Source: Prostheceraeus crozeri (lineage: Eukaryota > Platyhelminthes > Polycladida > Euryleptidae). Taken from it: a DNA stretch of 64,000 bases. Positions 44,094 through 57,000 of this stretch are shown piece after piece. The first letter of the stretch is position 1, and every line of letters begins with the position of its first letter. The stretch spans positions 355,668 to 419,667 of the forward strand of contig CAJQUW010010330.1 of the NCBI GenBank assembly GCA_907163375.1. The letters run 5' to 3'. Under the pieces are notes generated by a model. It did no database searches. It was given only the letters and a program-made list of their open reading frames with translations, and was not told the origin of the DNA. The position numbers and the translations under genes were made by a program.

Positions 44094-45025
44094 TTTCGAG
44101 TCTTTGAAACAGATGTACTGAACAATCGGTATTCACTTCTCTAAACGTGCATTGCGTGGAGAAATCCTCATTCCTCATAGGCCAGTTTCCAGAATCTCAT
44201 CGATTCGGTAAGATTCGGTACTCGGTGGTAGACGCAGAGACAAAAAGGGCTAAAAATAGGTCTGAGGTTGAACCTGGCTGAGCAATTCCTTGAGCAAAGC
44301 CACCGAGCGTCAAAATGATAACTTAGGGGAAGTTTGCTCGATCGACATATGAACAAGCTTACCGTCAGCTACCGTCCGGTGCGATGCATCACTTATTGTT
44401 TAAATCGGGTGGCGAAATGATTGCTGGACGCATAGGCTGGACGCAAGTTTAGAAGCAAAAATATGAGAATTTAACAAAACAACGAAAGCAAACTACTTTA
44501 GCATTATTTCAACGAGCGGAAGTTAAAGTTGCTTATTATGATTGTGATTTTTGTGTAATTAACAGAAATACGACAACCTTATCGAAAGTTGAGTAACCGA
44601 TGAATTATTTGTATGACATCACGGCCTCATTAATGTACAGTACACGTAATATACATGTACATCATGCACTTGAATTCTAGCAAAGTGAAGATGATATAGC
44701 GTGACCGATCGACACCCATACAAGCTTATTCACCGACAACTTTGTTCCTGTCAGAATGTAGGACTAATCTCTTGGTTATACCCTACTAGAAAGTATATTT
44801 GGACTTTTCCTCAGGAACAGACGATATGTTCCTAAGTTCCAGTTAAAAATGCAGTGGAGGCAGTTAAACCATAAAATAAAACGAAAAATGTCTCCGAATG
44901 AATTGTCTTCTGAATGAATGAATGAACGGTAAATCAGCAATTTACGTCTTTCTAATGTAGCTGATTAAGTGCTTTCTTGAAATTTCCTGCTATTTAACCT
45001 TAGCTGCACAGGACTTGTGCTGACT
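44094..45025. other. No gene seen
   Basis: AT-rich DNA with only short frames. ACATGTAC-type short palindromes occur near 44650, and GAATGAATGAATGAAC near 44920 is a small tetranucleotide repeat. Confidence 0.55.
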
Positions 45026-45151
45026 TTAGTGCTTGCTTTAAATGACCCCAGATAATTGCGCAATGGACATGTTGACTGTACTTATGTGTACTTATATTAG
45101 CCAATATGTCCATTGTGCAATAATCCACGACCATGTTAAGCAAGCACTTAA
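45026..45151. repeat. Imperfect hairpin, MITE-like (126 bp)
   Basis: The arms (45026-45078 and about 45097-45151) begin TTAGTGCTTGC and end GCAAGCACTTAA, with inner arm TGCGCAATGGACAT pairing with ATGTCCATTGTGCA. The small loop holds TGTACTTATGTGTACTTA. Such foldbacks are usually non-autonomous DNA transposon remnants; no coding sequence is seen. Confidence 0.65.
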
Positions 45152-45341
45152 CTAACATATGTGAAATCTTTGTTCATTAATCTTCAATGTGAATCGATAT
45201 GAATTAAGATTTACAGATTTTGATGTGCTGACAAAACGTTTGCGATTTCGCGCGCCATCCTCTTCTGTACATGTAATTGCTTATAATTTTGAATACTGCT
45301 TTGAATCAATTGGACAATTGTTGAACAATTCAAATATCTTT

Positions 45342-45559
45342 TACTGCATAAATTCCTTTTCCATCACAATTGCCCATTAATAATTTCATCGTGTGCATAG
45401 CTTAAGTTTGTTTTTCTTGATTACAATTCACATTTTCTACACGACACATATACTGCATAAATTCCTTTTCCATCACAATTGCCCATTAATAATTTCATCG
45501 TGTTCATAGCTTAAGTTTGTTTTTCTTGATTACGATTCATATTTTCTACTCGACACATA
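45342..45559 (+). repeat. 109-bp direct tandem duplication
   Basis: Two adjacent copies (45342-45450 and 45451-45559), both beginning TACTGCATAAATTCC and ending CGACACATA, differ at only a few bases. Non-coding; a recent local duplication. Confidence 0.9.
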
Positions 45560-45711
45560 TAGGTCTATATGCATATGCAGTTAAGGAACATAATTTTATA
45601 ACATCAACCGTTATGATACTGTATTTTGTGATAGTATCGTCGGCAATTCTTTGTGCACGTTCGAAACACATGAAATTGGATTTATTATTAAATTGTTTTA
45701 TATCTGTTATA

Positions 45712-46901
45712 CAGAGAGGCCAAGAAATAACCGAACCCAAATGCTCGCAAGCGAAAGATTTCGATGAAACGGGATAATTGTATTACAGATAACTACAGTA
45801 AATGTTCAAAATACAAACTGCTATGTTCAATACAGTTCTGACTCTCCGCAAAACTGAAGTCTGTATTACTGAGGTCTGGGGATCTTGCAGGCTATTCCAC
45901 GGGAGGACGGCGGTCTATCCCAAGCACTTTGGTCTATCCATCTACTCGGAAAATCATCAAGCTACTTTCGGACGGAGATGCCATAATGAGTAAGGTATCC
46001 ATCATGTCAATACAGTCTCCACGCTCAGACAACAAAGGCTACGACTTTTCACTTACATGTAGAATTTTAAGGTATCATTCGGCTATCGCTGCCTTGCCGA
46101 ATAAAAATGGACAGATTTATCAGAACTCCAAATGGCGCCCAAAACGGCTATACCATGTAAACTGAGCTCCTGTTGCAATATCTCGTGTGGATTAGATTCA
46201 GAGCAACAGACGCAAATATGTCGATTTATTCGTCTATTAGGTTTGAAGCATTCTTCATCCGACCACGTTATGCGGTCCAAAATCTCAGGAAAATCTTCAA
46301 AATTAGTCAAGTAAACCTCAAATTCATGACAAAAGCACCTTTACCAGCATTCGAATACGTTCTTCCAGAGACAAAGAGCGTCGAGTGCAAACCATGTCCT
46401 TCATAAGAAATAATTTTTCAGAAATTGTTAGGAGACAATAAATGGCTTAATGCATACAGGAGCTGTCGACCAAAACTCGTTGCTAATGTATAAGTAGCGA
46501 TCAAGGATGCATGAACAACTTAACATGTGCATTGATAGATGCAAGCGATTTTAAACTTTCTATTGAAGATAAATGCTGTTAGATCTTTATGCATCATTGA
46601 TTTCCATCAGTAACGTGTCTTGGTAGTGCTCTGTATTTCCAATGACCTCTATAGATTGTGAAGTTCCATGCTTTATAAGCTTCAATGTTGATGACTCTAC
46701 GGGTTAATAAATACTACGTCACGCAAGTGAGGCCTTTTCACAGATTCTTTAAATTCATATAAATTGGTTCCGCATTTCATGAAGTGGAGTTAAAAACAAT
46801 AGACTTCGTCCGAACCATCCATTAACTTTTGACAAAAATTACAAAGTCCATTTTCGCACAGGATAGCTCAACCAGGGTTCGGTTACTTCTGGGCTACTCG
46901 G
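45712..46901 (-). mobile_element. Tc1/mariner-type transposon relic (1190 bp)
   Basis: Inverted ends of about 27 bp share AAATAACCGAACCC on the left and GGGTTCGGTTACTT on the right, each flanked by TA (45710-45711 and 46902-46903), the Tc1/mariner target duplication. The length is normal for the superfamily. The enclosed transposase is decayed. Confidence 0.75.
46083..46310 (-). pseudogene. Mariner-type transposase fragment
   Basis: The best preserved minus-strand stretch reads RITWSDEECFKPNRRINRH, then SNPHEILQQELSLHGIAVLG. It fits the F/W-S-D-E-x-x-F...NRH...NPHE pattern around the second catalytic Asp of mariner-like DDE transposases. Only this ~75-residue piece is open; flanking parts are too decayed to follow. 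Confidence 0.65.
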
Positions 46902-46903
46902 TA

Positions 46904-47194
46904 TATCAGTGGAAAAGATGCATGAATAAATTTCAGTAGAAGACATATGATTGAAAGGCTGCGAAGTCCACCGAAGCAACAATATGCTGATGTACACATG
47001 TATAATGTGGAAGAAGCATTGTAATATGAAATATTTTGTCTTCTTTTTAACTCCAATAAGCAGGCCTAGATATCTGTGAGGTATTTCTTTGAGGTATATA
47101 AAAAAATGCGATGACTCGTGTTAGACGTCTCAAGTTGCACATCTCAATCTCAAGCATTGCACTCGTCAAATGCTGCAACTCTGTAATAGATGTA
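46904..47194. other. No gene seen
   Basis: AT-rich DNA between the mariner relic and the foldback element, with no convincing frame or repeat. Confidence 0.55.
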
Positions 47195-47688
47195 CAGTAA
47201 CCTACTGTCTACGAGGAGTTACACGGTGAGAATCTCCGAGCCGAAGGCGAGGAGATTTCTGTGTAACTCCGAGTAGACAGCTAGGTTACTGATATATAGC
47301 CAACTCTACTGACGTCATGTCATTGTTCTTTGAAGAGTTTCCAAACCATATAATCTACTACACCTTCACATGATTTCTATGATGTGTGATTTTGGAGTAG
47401 ATTATATGGATAGGAAATTTACATAGGGGTCATATAATCTCCTGAAAAATAGAATATAGAAGATCTCTGTTCTAATTTGTTGATTACGTAGTGGTTTGGA
47501 TGGATCAAGGAAGTCTAGAAAATTATGCAGGTCCAGAAATCCTCAGATGGATGCGAGCATAGATTTCTAAGTTGTATCGTTGGCTATATAATGTTAAGCT
47601 GCTGATTTTCGGATTTCAATGGTATCAGAATTCACTCGTCCTTCGGACTCGTGGATTCTGACCATTGAATATCCTCAAATCAGTAGCT
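47195..47688. repeat. Symmetrical foldback element (~494 bp)
   Basis: Two hairpins of ~95 bp bound the unit. The left one is 47195-47291 (arms CAGTAACCTA...GTTACAC and GTGTAACT...GGTTACTG, loop GAGCCGAAGGCGAG). The right one is 47597-47688 (arms AGCTGCTGATTTT and AAATCAGTAGCT, loop CCTTCGG). Just inside lie TATATAGCCAAC (47295 on) and its reverse complement GTTGGCTATATA (47579-47590). Inside again, CCATATAATCTACT (47346-47359) pairs with AGTAGATTATATGG (47397-47410). This nested symmetry suggests a foldback or hairpin-ended non-autonomous element. No coding sequence. Confidence 0.6.
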
Positions 47689-47848
47689 TATCATATACGT
47701 AACCTACGAGAAGATATGAAATATGCCTATGCCCAATCTGAGATCCAATACCATAGATCTATGCTGCGCTCTATAGATCCATTTTTATAACAAACTTAGA
47801 TATTTCAATGAAAAACAAACTTAACAATGTCTTAAATATCATAGTGAT

Positions 47849-47929
47849 TTCAGCGGAGAAATAGTTGAATTTGAATTCAGCGGAGAAATACCTGATTTTG
47901 AATTGAACGTAGAAATACAAATGGAAGTA
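47849..47929 (+). repeat. 27-bp tandem repeat, three units
   Basis: TTCAGCGGAGAAATA recurs at 47849 and 47876, with a weaker third copy at 47903. The period is nine codons and one frame is open across it, but there is no start codon and no recognisable gene. Confidence 0.6.
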
Positions 47930-48054
47930 TATGATCATGGAAATCTAAGAATTCCACAAGATAGGTCAAATATAGTCTATTCTTTTATGAAATAGGAGAG
48001 GAAGAGCACGGTCATCAACTATGCAGTAGTGGACTTTAATGATGAGCTGTTTAA

Positions 48055-49863
48055 CACTAGAAGGACCAAGAAATTTCATTACCTAGAAGGACCAAAGCGG
48101 TCAAAATAGACCGGCATATCTTAGGTAGTTAATTAGACTATTTTCATCCATTCAATTATAAATATTCACTTACATTACTACATCGGTTATTATTTTAGTC
48201 ATTGCCCATTATGTTCGAAGTCATAATATCACATCTAACCCTGTGTTGCATAACATGACATGTACATGCTATCATCATGTATGATGATGTGATCACAAGA
48301 AATTGAGAAAAAAATGATAGTTTGATGATTAAAAAGATGCCATCAAAGTCGACTACCACAGAAATTAAGTAGTTTACATGAAAAGTTTCTTTTGAACATT
48401 CAATCGTAGGTAAGGAATTGGCTAAAAAATTTGACAATATGAACTACTTCACTTCAGTATCAATGAAGCATGTAGCAACTGTCTCTTTTTTAACCATTCC
48501 GCAGCACATTCCGCATTCCATATTTTTGCACATTCCGCATAGTTGCAGATATGTTTGAAATGCCATACTGTCATTTTCTCCGCCGAGGCCAACATTCTCG
48601 CGTTTCTTTAATCGACTGCAATGCGCTTGCGGTAGGCCCACTTCTGCTTTGTCTCTGTCTGCACATTGTCTTGAAATACAAGCCGTATATGCTGTCGCTG
48701 TGATCATTCGTATGTAGCTGTCATTCGAAATAGTATCGATGATTTTATTCCCGTCAAATCGATAAGGTTGAAGACACCGCCATTGGCATACGCCGACTGC
48801 CATCTTTGCATGAATGGTATCTCGACATCCGGTCGAAAACAACAACTTCACATTTTGCAGTGTTGTCACATGCAATCGTCTCAGGAATCCTTTTTGGATG
48901 CAAATCAAATTCTTGATAAACGCACGACGCTGGATCCGATCATTGCCGAAAGCTTTTCCCTGCAGGCACTTGTTCATGTTCGAAATCACAAGAGCAAATA
49001 TCCATTCAGTCCTTGAACGTAATGCTACAGGAGTTCAGTTGTTTCGTGATCACTTGTACTGTCACGGTCAGAGTAGTCCGCATGCTAGTCACTATTTTGT
49101 ATGTCTTCGTCGTCGTTAGAATCATTCCAATCGATTATTTCCAACTCAGTCAGTATCTGATTAGCAATGAGCCTCCTTGGAGACTTATTGCTTCGATCAC
49201 CTTTAGCCTAATGAAACAGTCATGATATCTACACAGTCACTGACTAATGAATTCCATGTGTTCATCATCTCCTCTCCATGGTTCTTGGTTGCTTGTTTGA
49301 AGACATCAATCAATGCTGACTGTTTGTATACCAAAGGAATTTGTGCAAAATTCAAGAAAGAAATGATTATCAGCACGTGTTTCTGATGCATATCGAATTT
49401 TCATGAACTTGCGAATTTGAGAGATTTTCGGAAATGAATCGCCATGGTGCAGCTGTAACAAAATAGACGTCAAAGGCATAATAAATTATGCGTAGTCCAT
49501 GGTTGACCTTTCCATGTGAAGATCATTACTCATACGATACATTTCACTCACTTTTGACAATGGAGCAATCTGGTTTAAGACTACACGCTTATTCCAATTT
49601 CTATTCGAAAATTGAATTCAAAGTGCACAAATTCTAAGCGATATTAATAAGCGGTCATTTTTGACCGGTCCGGTCCTTGTAAAACAAACCACACATAAAA
49701 CAAAGAAAGTAATAGTTCCAATCAAGTTTTTATGCGACTAATGTGAAGCCACTACATATTCAAAAAAGTCAAGACAAACTAAGTTTGAATATCGAATTTC
49801 ATAGAAGCTATAACACTTCGTAGTTTAGCAGCAGTCAAAAATGACCGGTCGGTCCTTCTAGTG
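48055..49863 (-). mobile_element. piggyBac-like transposon relic (1809 bp)
   Basis: The ends read CACTAGAAGGACC and (reverse) GGTCCTTCTAGTG, each flanked by TTAA (48051-48054 and 49864-49867), the strict target of piggyBac. Just inside each end is a short palindromic motif (GCGGTCAAAATAGACCG; GTCAAAAATGACCGG), as is common in piggyBac ends. A cysteine-rich minus-strand frame lies within. Its rightmost 191 bp are included in the 4350-bp duplication. Confidence 0.78.
48444..48989 (-). pseudogene. piggyBac transposase carboxyl part, probable relic
   Basis: A 181-residue open stretch. RFDGNKIIDTISND resembles the W/D-x-K-x-V-x-x-L/I-S region of piggyBac transposases. The end, LQLCGMCKNMECGMCCGMV, is a cysteine-rich cluster like the family's carboxyl zinc domain. 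Earlier catalytic Asp motifs are not visible upstream within the element, which at 1.8 kb is shorter than an autonomous copy (about 2.3-2.5 kb). The assignment leans on the ends and TTAA sites. Confidence 0.5.
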
Positions 49864-52800
49864 TTAACTTTGACATTGAGGAAAAGCAGTAGAAAAAGGC
49901 TACGATCAAATAAGGAAGGAATTGAAAGAATTCCAGACTCAATACTAAGACGATAGAAAAGTCGCGCTTTACTTCAACTGATTCAAGCGAAGGCATGAAT
50001 AATGAAAAGTGGCTCGTGACTACCAGAGCAAGGTATCAAGAGCACTGAATGAGGATTGCCTATCAAAAGATGGAGATGAACTATCTGTTTGACTGCTTCT
50101 TCATAGAGCTCAAGAAAAAAAAGGCGATCTGTATCCACTTCCTACATGGAAATCTTTTATGTTTTCTATAGCAATTCAACTAAACGAAAGGACGATGACC
50201 GAAGGATTCCATCTTGAATTGACGACCACCTCAACAGCACAAAGTAAGTCTTCATCACATTTATTCTTGCCATTTCAATATCTAAATTCTAAACTACTGA
50301 ATGGATTAAAATGAACACGAATTGCATTTGCTCTAATTTATTTACCTACTTATGCTAGAATTTTTTAACCTGCAAATAGTTCATTTTCTGTGACATTTAG
50401 AAATTTATATCTAGGCCTTCATAACAAAACACATGCAAAGTCGCATGATAGCTGGAGTGTATTTATGATTCAATGAAATCATTGGCTGACGAGCAATAGT
50501 GCATAGTGTATGAATATCAAGTAACGAAAATGAAATCAGTCATGTAAATATATTAAGTATGCATGTATATTTTGTATATGCTGCCCACACAGAGAAAATT
50601 GCCTCTTTGTATATATGTTTCTATAACAGTCCATAAGTATTTTTCATTCAACACCAAAAGCTTGAGCTATTAAGTATATGGTGCAAATCATTTAAGCAAT
50701 ATAAACTGGTAACGGAACGTATTCCATCTTTTATTTATTTGCTTATTATTTCATTCCAAAATACAAATGGTAGGATCAATGGCATCAGATTATGATAGCA
50801 AATACTGTAAATTATTTCTTGACTTTACTTCATTGACTACAAAATACCATAAATTACTGAACAATTCTAATTGTTCTAATTCTTATAATTCTGTTTTAAT
50901 TCCAGCTCCCCTTCGATTGCTATCAAATGCAAATTTTCAATACCGTGGACATACTACAACAAGCAACAATTTTTCCAAGCAATGAGATCCAAGAGACGTG
51001 ATGCAGATGACATAGTACTATGCCTTCTTTCCAATGTTATAAAACATTACTACTTTGACATATCTATTGTCTTTTGCCCGGAGAAATATATAGTGAGAAT
51101 TTTAAGTAGATATCAGGGTAATTCATCGTCAGAGTGGGCTATCATTCATGTTTCTAAGTCAATACGGTGTTAATTCTATGATTTTCTACATCAAACTTTA
51201 AGTCCATGAAAGTTTTATACCATGAATTTTGCCTATCTCATTCTTTTTTTGATAATGGCTATGGTGTAATATTCGAAATATATTGACCAACTTTTTGTAC
51301 AACATTGATAAATTTACGATAAATAACTTGACTCTCTTCCTAACCTATTTTCAATCATCATGAACAGTCAAGGCATATATCCTCATAGTGGGCAATGACT
51401 GTGGTTTTCGAAATAATTTGCTTTAGAACTCAACTATCTTACAGTGTTGAATAGCACATGTCACAACTGAAAGCATGAACTGATTTTGTTGATGTAACCA
51501 TACCTAGCAAAAATTTTGGGAAATTAAAATAAATACAGATAGTCTACTAGTATAAAATTTCTCAACTGGTCAAAAGTAACTCAAAATAACAACACCTTGG
51601 CACCATGACTCAAATAGCGTGTCTGGTGCTTTTCATTCATTGCACCAATATCCATATCTGATATCTATGTAGTAGTAGCACTTTCACCATTATGACATCC
51701 TATGATTGCGATATAATCCTACATAATTTAGATTTCATTATCAATAATTCGTTTATGTATACTGCTGGATTGGGGTGTGACACATACATTTTGGTGGTCA
51801 CTTCGACGTCGGACAACCGTTAACCCTCGTCCAGCAAGGGCATTTCCTAACGCGCCCGTCCGGGTATACTATACTAGTAAAGTGAGCAAATTCAGAATAA
51901 TTGTACAAGATGTCTCAGGCATGACACATCAATAATATTCGTTTCTCAAGGACAACGCCCTTTTGACATTAGTATGTAATTCCCTGGAAAAATTCAGTTT
52001 CTCAGGCAACAGAGTGAAATTAAAGATCGATTTGAAAATGCCAGCATTTGTGCATGAATTATGCTGCTATGATAAAGGTATAGAGAGAAAATAGAGAAAT
52101 TTGGACAAGTTATTGAATTGTTACAGGAGCAATAAATTACATGAGAATTCATTAAATTTTGCCCAACTTATCAAAATGCGAAAATAGTGGAATATGCTTC
52201 CTCAATATAACTTTGAATTCTATATTTGTATGCTTGTGTGCACTACGTGTATGCATCATCTATCATTTCATCATATTATTACCAGTCCCCTTGAGAAGTA
52301 GAAGCAACTGCAGAAACTAGTTAGGAAATATGATCTTTGTTGGAAACATCTAGTCTTTATATTCCCTGGTCTTTGTCATTGCGTTTACTTGGATTTCAAT
52401 TGTTCACCTACCGGTTTATGTATATGCATGTATATACATTATATATATAACCAGTATGTATGCATAAGCAGAATGTAGAAGACATGGAGGGATACGTCGT
52501 TAAATGAAGTGCACAATTAAGCGGTTTACTAAAAATCGAATTTTCTAAAGAGTGTGTGATTCTGTCAACCAGAGAATCTTCATAGTTTTGTTCAGTTTAT
52601 GGCGAATTTTTCCTTGCTCCAGATCGGATTTTTGTAAGGAGAAAACTCATTATTTTTTCATGAAACAAAATTTTACTATTCTTAGTTGCGCATTGTTGCA
52701 AGGTGTGGCATCCTAGCCTTAAGAGTGAATGTTTTCACTTTCACTCTTTTATTGTCTTTCGCATTCGACGTATTACATTACATGCTTATTACTCACATGT

Positions 52801-54022
52801 AAATTTTCTCTTTTGTCTTCTCAGACAATGAAAATGTATCTTCCCGTCGACAGTGGAAACAGATTGTCGCATTCAAATACAAGTCAAATCATTGCCTCTT
52901 AGTCTATTGTTATCCGAAATTCAAGCATTACAATTCCGGGGAGAAATTCCGAAATTATAGCAATTATGCGAAATTCTTAAGAGAGAGACAGACTGCAGAA
53001 TAGACATGGAATATGTGAACATGACACTATACATATCGCCATGATTACTCCCATTAAATGTCTCCTATTTCACGAAGTTTCCGAAATATTGGGATTGTAT
53101 TTCTCAGAGAAGTCATCATTAAAGTACCATTGTTCTCAAGGTTCCATTTCTGTAAAGCAAGCAAGATGACGTGCCCAAGTGGGTCGCTAGATTAATACAG
53201 CTTCTCAACTCATCAGCCTTCTTATCATTGTGACACGATGTCACATTCTTTACCCGACGATGTTCGATGAGTTCTCATGGAATTCTTCAAAGCAGGATAA
53301 AAGCAGAATTCACTGAGTAAAAAAGTAAAATTACAATGTTTAAACTACCTAATTCCTTTACGTATCTCCATGTTTCTAGCAAATGAATAGCTTATTGTCG
53401 AAAAAATCATTTGGACGGATCGCTGGCCGCTGGAATGCTAAGATATAGACTATAACTTGGCAAGAGGAGCATTTGCAGGATACGCAGCATTTACCTTGAC
53501 ACTCCAAAACTCGGATGTCGCGGTAATTGAGATTGCGTGTGACCCCAAAGTGATTTATCATAAGCTTGAACATTAGAATATTTTCCTGCTGACGAACCTA
53601 AAATGTGACTCACCGGTGTCGAGATTTGTGTTTAACAATTGTAATTTTCGCCCGCGCATTGTTTTAAGATAGCTTTCTTTCAATTTGTGTGTTATGATAG
53701 GAAATTTTGACTTTGCTTGGTTTGCCTATGGGAGCGGTCATCAGTCCTCTTAAGTACTACCTAAAATTGTATGATTATATAAAATTATGAAATATTTGTA
53801 TATATTTTCAATGTTGCACATCATTTGAAATCGAATTTACATCGATTCTTTCACTTTTTCTCGACATCAGGAAACACGTGTAAATCGGCTATTTTATGAT
53901 TTGGTTGTCATTTTCAAAAAAGATCATTTTTTTCGCCAGGCTGATTTGAATTGACAAACAGAATTGAACAATGATCTCCCAAGGATTCATTGATTCATTG
54001 ATTGCTATGCCTAAAAAACTTA
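49673..54022 (+). repeat. 4350-bp tandem duplication, copy 1
   Basis: It starts at GTCCTTGTAAAACAAACC inside the right end of the piggyBac relic and ends before the same sequence at 54023. Copy 2 differs at only about ten positions by eye (roughly 0.2-0.3%). The content is AT-rich and non-coding as far as I can see. Short frames (e.g. 50767-50985, 53376-53573) have no recognisable domains. A small GC-richer patch lies near 51770-51850, and a TATA/TATG-rich stretch near 52420-52470. Confidence 0.95.
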
Positions 54023-57000
54023 GTCCTTGTAAAACAAACCACACATAAAACAAAGAAAGTAATAGTTCCAATCAAGTTTTTATGCGACTAATGTGAAGCC
54101 ACTACATATTCAAAAAAGTCAAGACAAACTAAGTTTGAATATCGAATTTCATAGAAGCTATAACACTTCGTAGTTTAGCAGCAGTCAAAAATGACCGGTC
54201 GGTCCTTCTAGTGTTAACTTTGACATTGAGGAAAAGCAGTAGAAAAAGGCTACGATCAAATAAGGAAGGAATTGAAAGAATTCCAGACTCAATACTAAGA
54301 CGATAGAAAAGTCGCGCTTTACTTCAACTGATTCAAGCGAAGGCATGAATAATGAAAAGTGGCTCGTGACTACCAGAGCAAGGTATCAAGAGCACTGAAT
54401 GAGGATTGCCTATCAAAAGATGGAGATGAACTATCTGTTTGACTGCTTCTTCATAGAGCTCAAGAAAAAAAAGGCGATCTGTATCCACTTCCTACATGGA
54501 AATCTTTTATGTTTTCTATAGCAATTCAACTAAACGAAAGGACGATGACCGAAGGATTCCATCTTGAATTGACGACCACCTCAACAGCACAAAGTAAGTC
54601 TTCATCACATTTATTCTTGCCATTTCAATATCTAAATTCTAAACTACTGAATGGATTAAAATGAACACGAATTGCATTTGCTCTAATTTATTTACCTACT
54701 TATGCTAGAATTTTTTAACCTGCAAATAGTTCATTTTCTGTGACATTTAGAAATTTATATCTAGGCCTTCATAACAAAACACATGCAAAGTCGCATGATA
54801 GCTGGAGTGTATTTATGATTCAATGAAATCATTGGCTGACGAGCAATAGTGCATAGTGTATGAATATCAAGTAACGAAAATGAAATCAGTCATGTAAATA
54901 TATTAAGTATGCATGTATATTTTGTATATGCTGCCCACACAGAGAAAATTGCCTCTTTGTATATATGTTTCTATAACAGTCCATAAGTATTTTTCATTCA
55001 ACACCAAAAGCTTGAGCTATTAAGTATATGGTGCAAATCATTTAAGCAATATAAACTGGTAACGGAACGTATTCCATCTTTTATTTATTTGCTTATTATT
55101 TCATTCCAAAATACAAATGGTAGGATCAATGGCATCAGATTATGATAGCAAATACTGTAAATTATTTCTTGACTTTACTTCATTGACTACAAAATACCAT
55201 AAATTACTGAACAATTCTAATTGTTCTAATTCTTATAATTCTGTTTTAATTCCAGCTCCCCTTCGATTGCTATCAAATGCAAATTTTCAATACCGTGGAC
55301 ATACTACAACAAGCAACAATTTTTCCAAGCAATGAGATCCAAGAGACGTGATGCAGATGACATAGTACTATGCCTTCTTTCCAATGTTATAAAACATTAC
55401 TACTTTGACATATCTATTGTCTTTTGCCCGGAGAAATATATAGTGAGAATTTTAAGTAGATATCAGGGTAATTCATCGTCAGAGTGGGCTATCATTCATG
55501 TTTCTAAGTCAATACGGTGTTAATTCTATGATTTTCTACATCAAACTTTAAGTCCATGAAAGTTTTATACCATGAATTTTGCCTATCTCATTCTTTTTTT
55601 GATAATGGCTATGGTGTAATATTCGAAATATATTGACCAACTTTTTGTACAACATTGATAAATTTACGATAAATAACTTGACTCTCTTTCTAACCTATTT
55701 TCAATCATCATGAACAGTCAAGGCATATATCCTCATAGTGGGCAATGACTGTGGTTTTCGAAATAATTTGCTTTAGAACTCAACTATCTTACAGTGTTGA
55801 ATAGCACATGTCACAACTGAAAGCATGAACTGATTTTGTTGATGTAACCACACCTAGCAAAAATTTTGGGAAATTAAAATAAATACAGATAGTCTACTAG
55901 TATAAAATTTCTCAACTGGTCAAAAGTAACTCAAAATAACAACACCTTGGCACCATGACTCAAATAGCGTGTCTGGTGCTTTTCATTCATTGCACCAATA
56001 TCCATATCTGATATCTATGTAGTAGTAGCACTTTCACCATTATGACATCCTATGATTGCGATATAATCCTACATAATTTAGATTTCATTATCAATAATTC
56101 GTTTATGTATACTGCTGGATTGGGGTGTGACACATACATTTTGGTGGTCACTTCGACGTCGGACAACCGTTAACCCTCGTCCAGCAAGGGCATTTCCTAA
56201 CGCGCCCGTCCGGGTATACTATACTAGTAAAGTGAGCAAATTCAGAATAATTGTACAAGATGTCTCAGGCATGACACATCAATAATATTCGTTTCTCAAG
56301 GACAACGCCCTTTTGACATTAGTCTGTAATTCCCTGGAAAAATTCAGTTTCTCAGGCAACAGAGTGAAATTAAAGATCGATTTGAAAATGCCAGCATTTG
56401 TGCATGAATTATGCTGCTATGATAAAGGTATAGAGAGAAAATAGAGAAATTTGGACAAGTTATTGAATTGTTACAGGAGCAATAAATTACATGAGAATTC
56501 ATTAAATTTTGCCCAACTTATCAAAATGCGAAAATAGTGGAATATGCTTCCTCAATATAACTTTGAATTCTATATTTGTATGCTTGTGTGCACTACGTGT
56601 ATGCATCATCTATCATTTCATCATATTATTACCAGTCCCCTTGAGAAGTAGAAGCAACTGCAGAAACTAGTTAGGAAATATGATCTTTGTTGGAAACATC
56701 TAGTCTTTATATTCCCTGGTCTTTATCATTGCGTTTACTTGGATTTCAATTGTTCACCTACCGGTTTATGTATATGCATGTATATACAGTATATATATAA
56801 CCAGTATGTATGCATAAGCAGAATGTAGAAGACATGGAGGGATACGTCGTTAAATGAAGTGCACAATTAAGCGGTTTACTAAAAATCGAATTTTCTAAAG
56901 AGTGTGTGATTCTGTCAACCAGAGAATCTTCATAGTTTTGTTCAGTTTATGGCGAATTTTTCCTTGCTCCAGATCGGATTTTTGTAAGGAGAAAACTCAT

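Noticed and set aside
48768-49225. Plus-strand frames across the piggyBac interior
   Set aside because: Opposite strand to the cysteine-rich transposase frame and without recognisable motifs.
50767-50985. Small frame repeated identically at 55117-55335 and taken as a conserved gene
   Set aside because: Identity is due to the very recent 4350-bp duplication. No domain, no coding signature.
51765-51850. GC-richer patch considered as rRNA or tRNA fragment
   Set aside because: No cloverleaf or recognisable rRNA core sequence could be made out.
53376-53573. Cysteine-containing minus-strand frame (also 57726-57923) as a metallothionein-like gene
   Set aside because: Only one CxxC cluster, no splice or promoter context, and repetition again reflects the duplication.
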